A stretch of 64,000 nucleotides of DNA from CAZUWH01 sp964624075 (GTDB lineage Bacteria > Pseudomonadota > Alphaproteobacteria > Rhodospirillales > Rhodospirillaceae). The notes beneath the pieces were generated by a model that was not told the origin of the DNA, ran no database searches, and worked only from the letters and a program-made list of their open reading frames with translations. Made by a program: the position numbers and the translations under genes. This document shows positions 63,555-64,000 of the stretch, piece after piece; position 1 is the stretch's first letter; every line of letters begins with the position of its first letter. The DNA is taken from contig CAZUWH010000004.1 in assembly GCA_964624075.1 (NCBI GenBank), forward strand, positions 1 to 64,000. Direction: 5' to 3'.

Positions 63555-64000
63555 TCCTTTGCTCCTCTTGCGCCTGTCGTTTGCGGTCTGCCGTGTCGTC
63601 ACGGGATCACTGGATTGAGTGGGATTGCCCAACGACCGATGCAAGGGGGGGGGCTTACCGTTCCGGGCGGATGGCCTTATGGCCCCCCTCTCGACCTCTC
63701 CCGACAGACCCCGTCCTGAAAGAGCCTCCCCTGGGCGAACCCGGAGGGAAGTTTATAGGAATCAGCCAGCAAGAGATGATGACTGGCTGATAAGGGGGGA
63801 ATATATTTACTATTAGTAAACCTATCAATATAAATTTTAACTATAAGTGAATTTACGGGGTAGTGGCAGATTCCCCCCTCGACAGCCGGGGCAGGGAAGA
63901 GAAGGTGTTTGCATGCGCTAGCAAAAAGTACTACCATCGCGCTACGAGCAGTAAGCATCGCCAGACTCTGGAAACTATCTTCGCTGAACCGATGCCGGGC
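63555..64000. other. Window end without a supported gene
   Basis: Contains a 9-G run at 63645-63653 and an AT-rich patch at 63795-63860 (TATTTACTATTAGTAAACC is a short inverted repeat). Several short open frames exist but none resembles a family I know. The right edge (GATGCCGGGC) may be the start of another feature cut by the window. Confidence 0.35.

Noticed and set aside
1..64000. CRISPR array, rRNA or tRNA genes
   Set aside because: No regularly spaced short direct repeats, and no tRNA-like TTCGA arm with matching stems or rRNA blocks were found by eye.

Overview
The window looks like a chromosomal segment of a GC-rich alphaproteobacterium, most likely in or near the Rhodospirillales. 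The basis is protein resemblance and gene order: holA-lptE-leuS behind a DUF3576 lipoprotein, dnaB-alr, argD-argF, rsmB-rsmA next to gloB, an F1 atpHAGDC operon, pgeF with a lipoprotein behind it, ahcY followed by a PAS-type histidine kinase, hopanoid transporter HpnN, and a HemB of the metal-site class without zinc-binding cysteines. No rRNA, tRNA or CRISPR array was recognised.

Layout. 1-5.4 kb: phage-type nuclease remnant, holA, lptE, leuS. 5.4-9.8 kb: DUF3576 lipoprotein, a porin, then wreckage (IS5-type transposase fragment, chemoreceptor N-terminus, PstS-like binding protein, hydroxypyruvate-isomerase fragment). 9.8-16.5 kb: hemN, ahcY, a broken sensor kinase, xerC and DUF484 around an assembly gap. 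16.9-29.6 kb: hpnN, a broken Crp/Fnr regulator, yqgE, pcuC, metY, hemB, a broken secreted protein, a methyltransferase, gloB, rsmA, rsmB. 30-37 kb: Mla-type ABC transporter, alr, dnaB, argF, argD. 37.2-42.2 kb: F1 ATP synthase. 42.4-57.3 kb: a decay zone with broken pepA, a lipoprotein, a histone-deacetylase-like gene, a secreted HExxH protein, a WD40 + CsgG/DUF4384-like set with its lipoprotein, a DUF2807-like gene, and a HAD/StiP/CitE-like/Rpn series; intact dsrE-like, moeB-like and pgeF genes sit inside it. 57.4-63.6 kb: intact RND efflux pair, BigR/SqrR-like ArsR regulator and CbiX-type chelatase.

Housekeeping genes are all open and full length, while accessory, sensory, secreted and mobile genes are shot through with frameshifts, in-frame stops and deletions. 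That contrast argues for real, ongoing gene loss (lifestyle change, host association or a bottleneck) rather than sequencing error. At least three interspersed repeat families occur: A, a roughly 150-200 bp element with coding-like content (four copies); B, palindromic TTTCCAGAAAGTCC elements resembling small MITEs; C, a G/C-rich element marked by an AATTTATTCCAAGTCGCCTT-like block followed by CCCTCCAGGGGGAG-type tracts (five or more copies). Long poly-G/C tracts are frequent, some inside or at the 5' ends of genes.

The best candidates for unusual biology are (i) the HAD-StiP-CitE-like remnant, which matches the Ter-associated nucleoside-like metabolite pathway, (ii) the lipoprotein/WD40/CsgG-DUF4384/HExxH group, which looks like an envelope or secreted system whose intact form should be sought in relatives, and (iii) the family A repeats.
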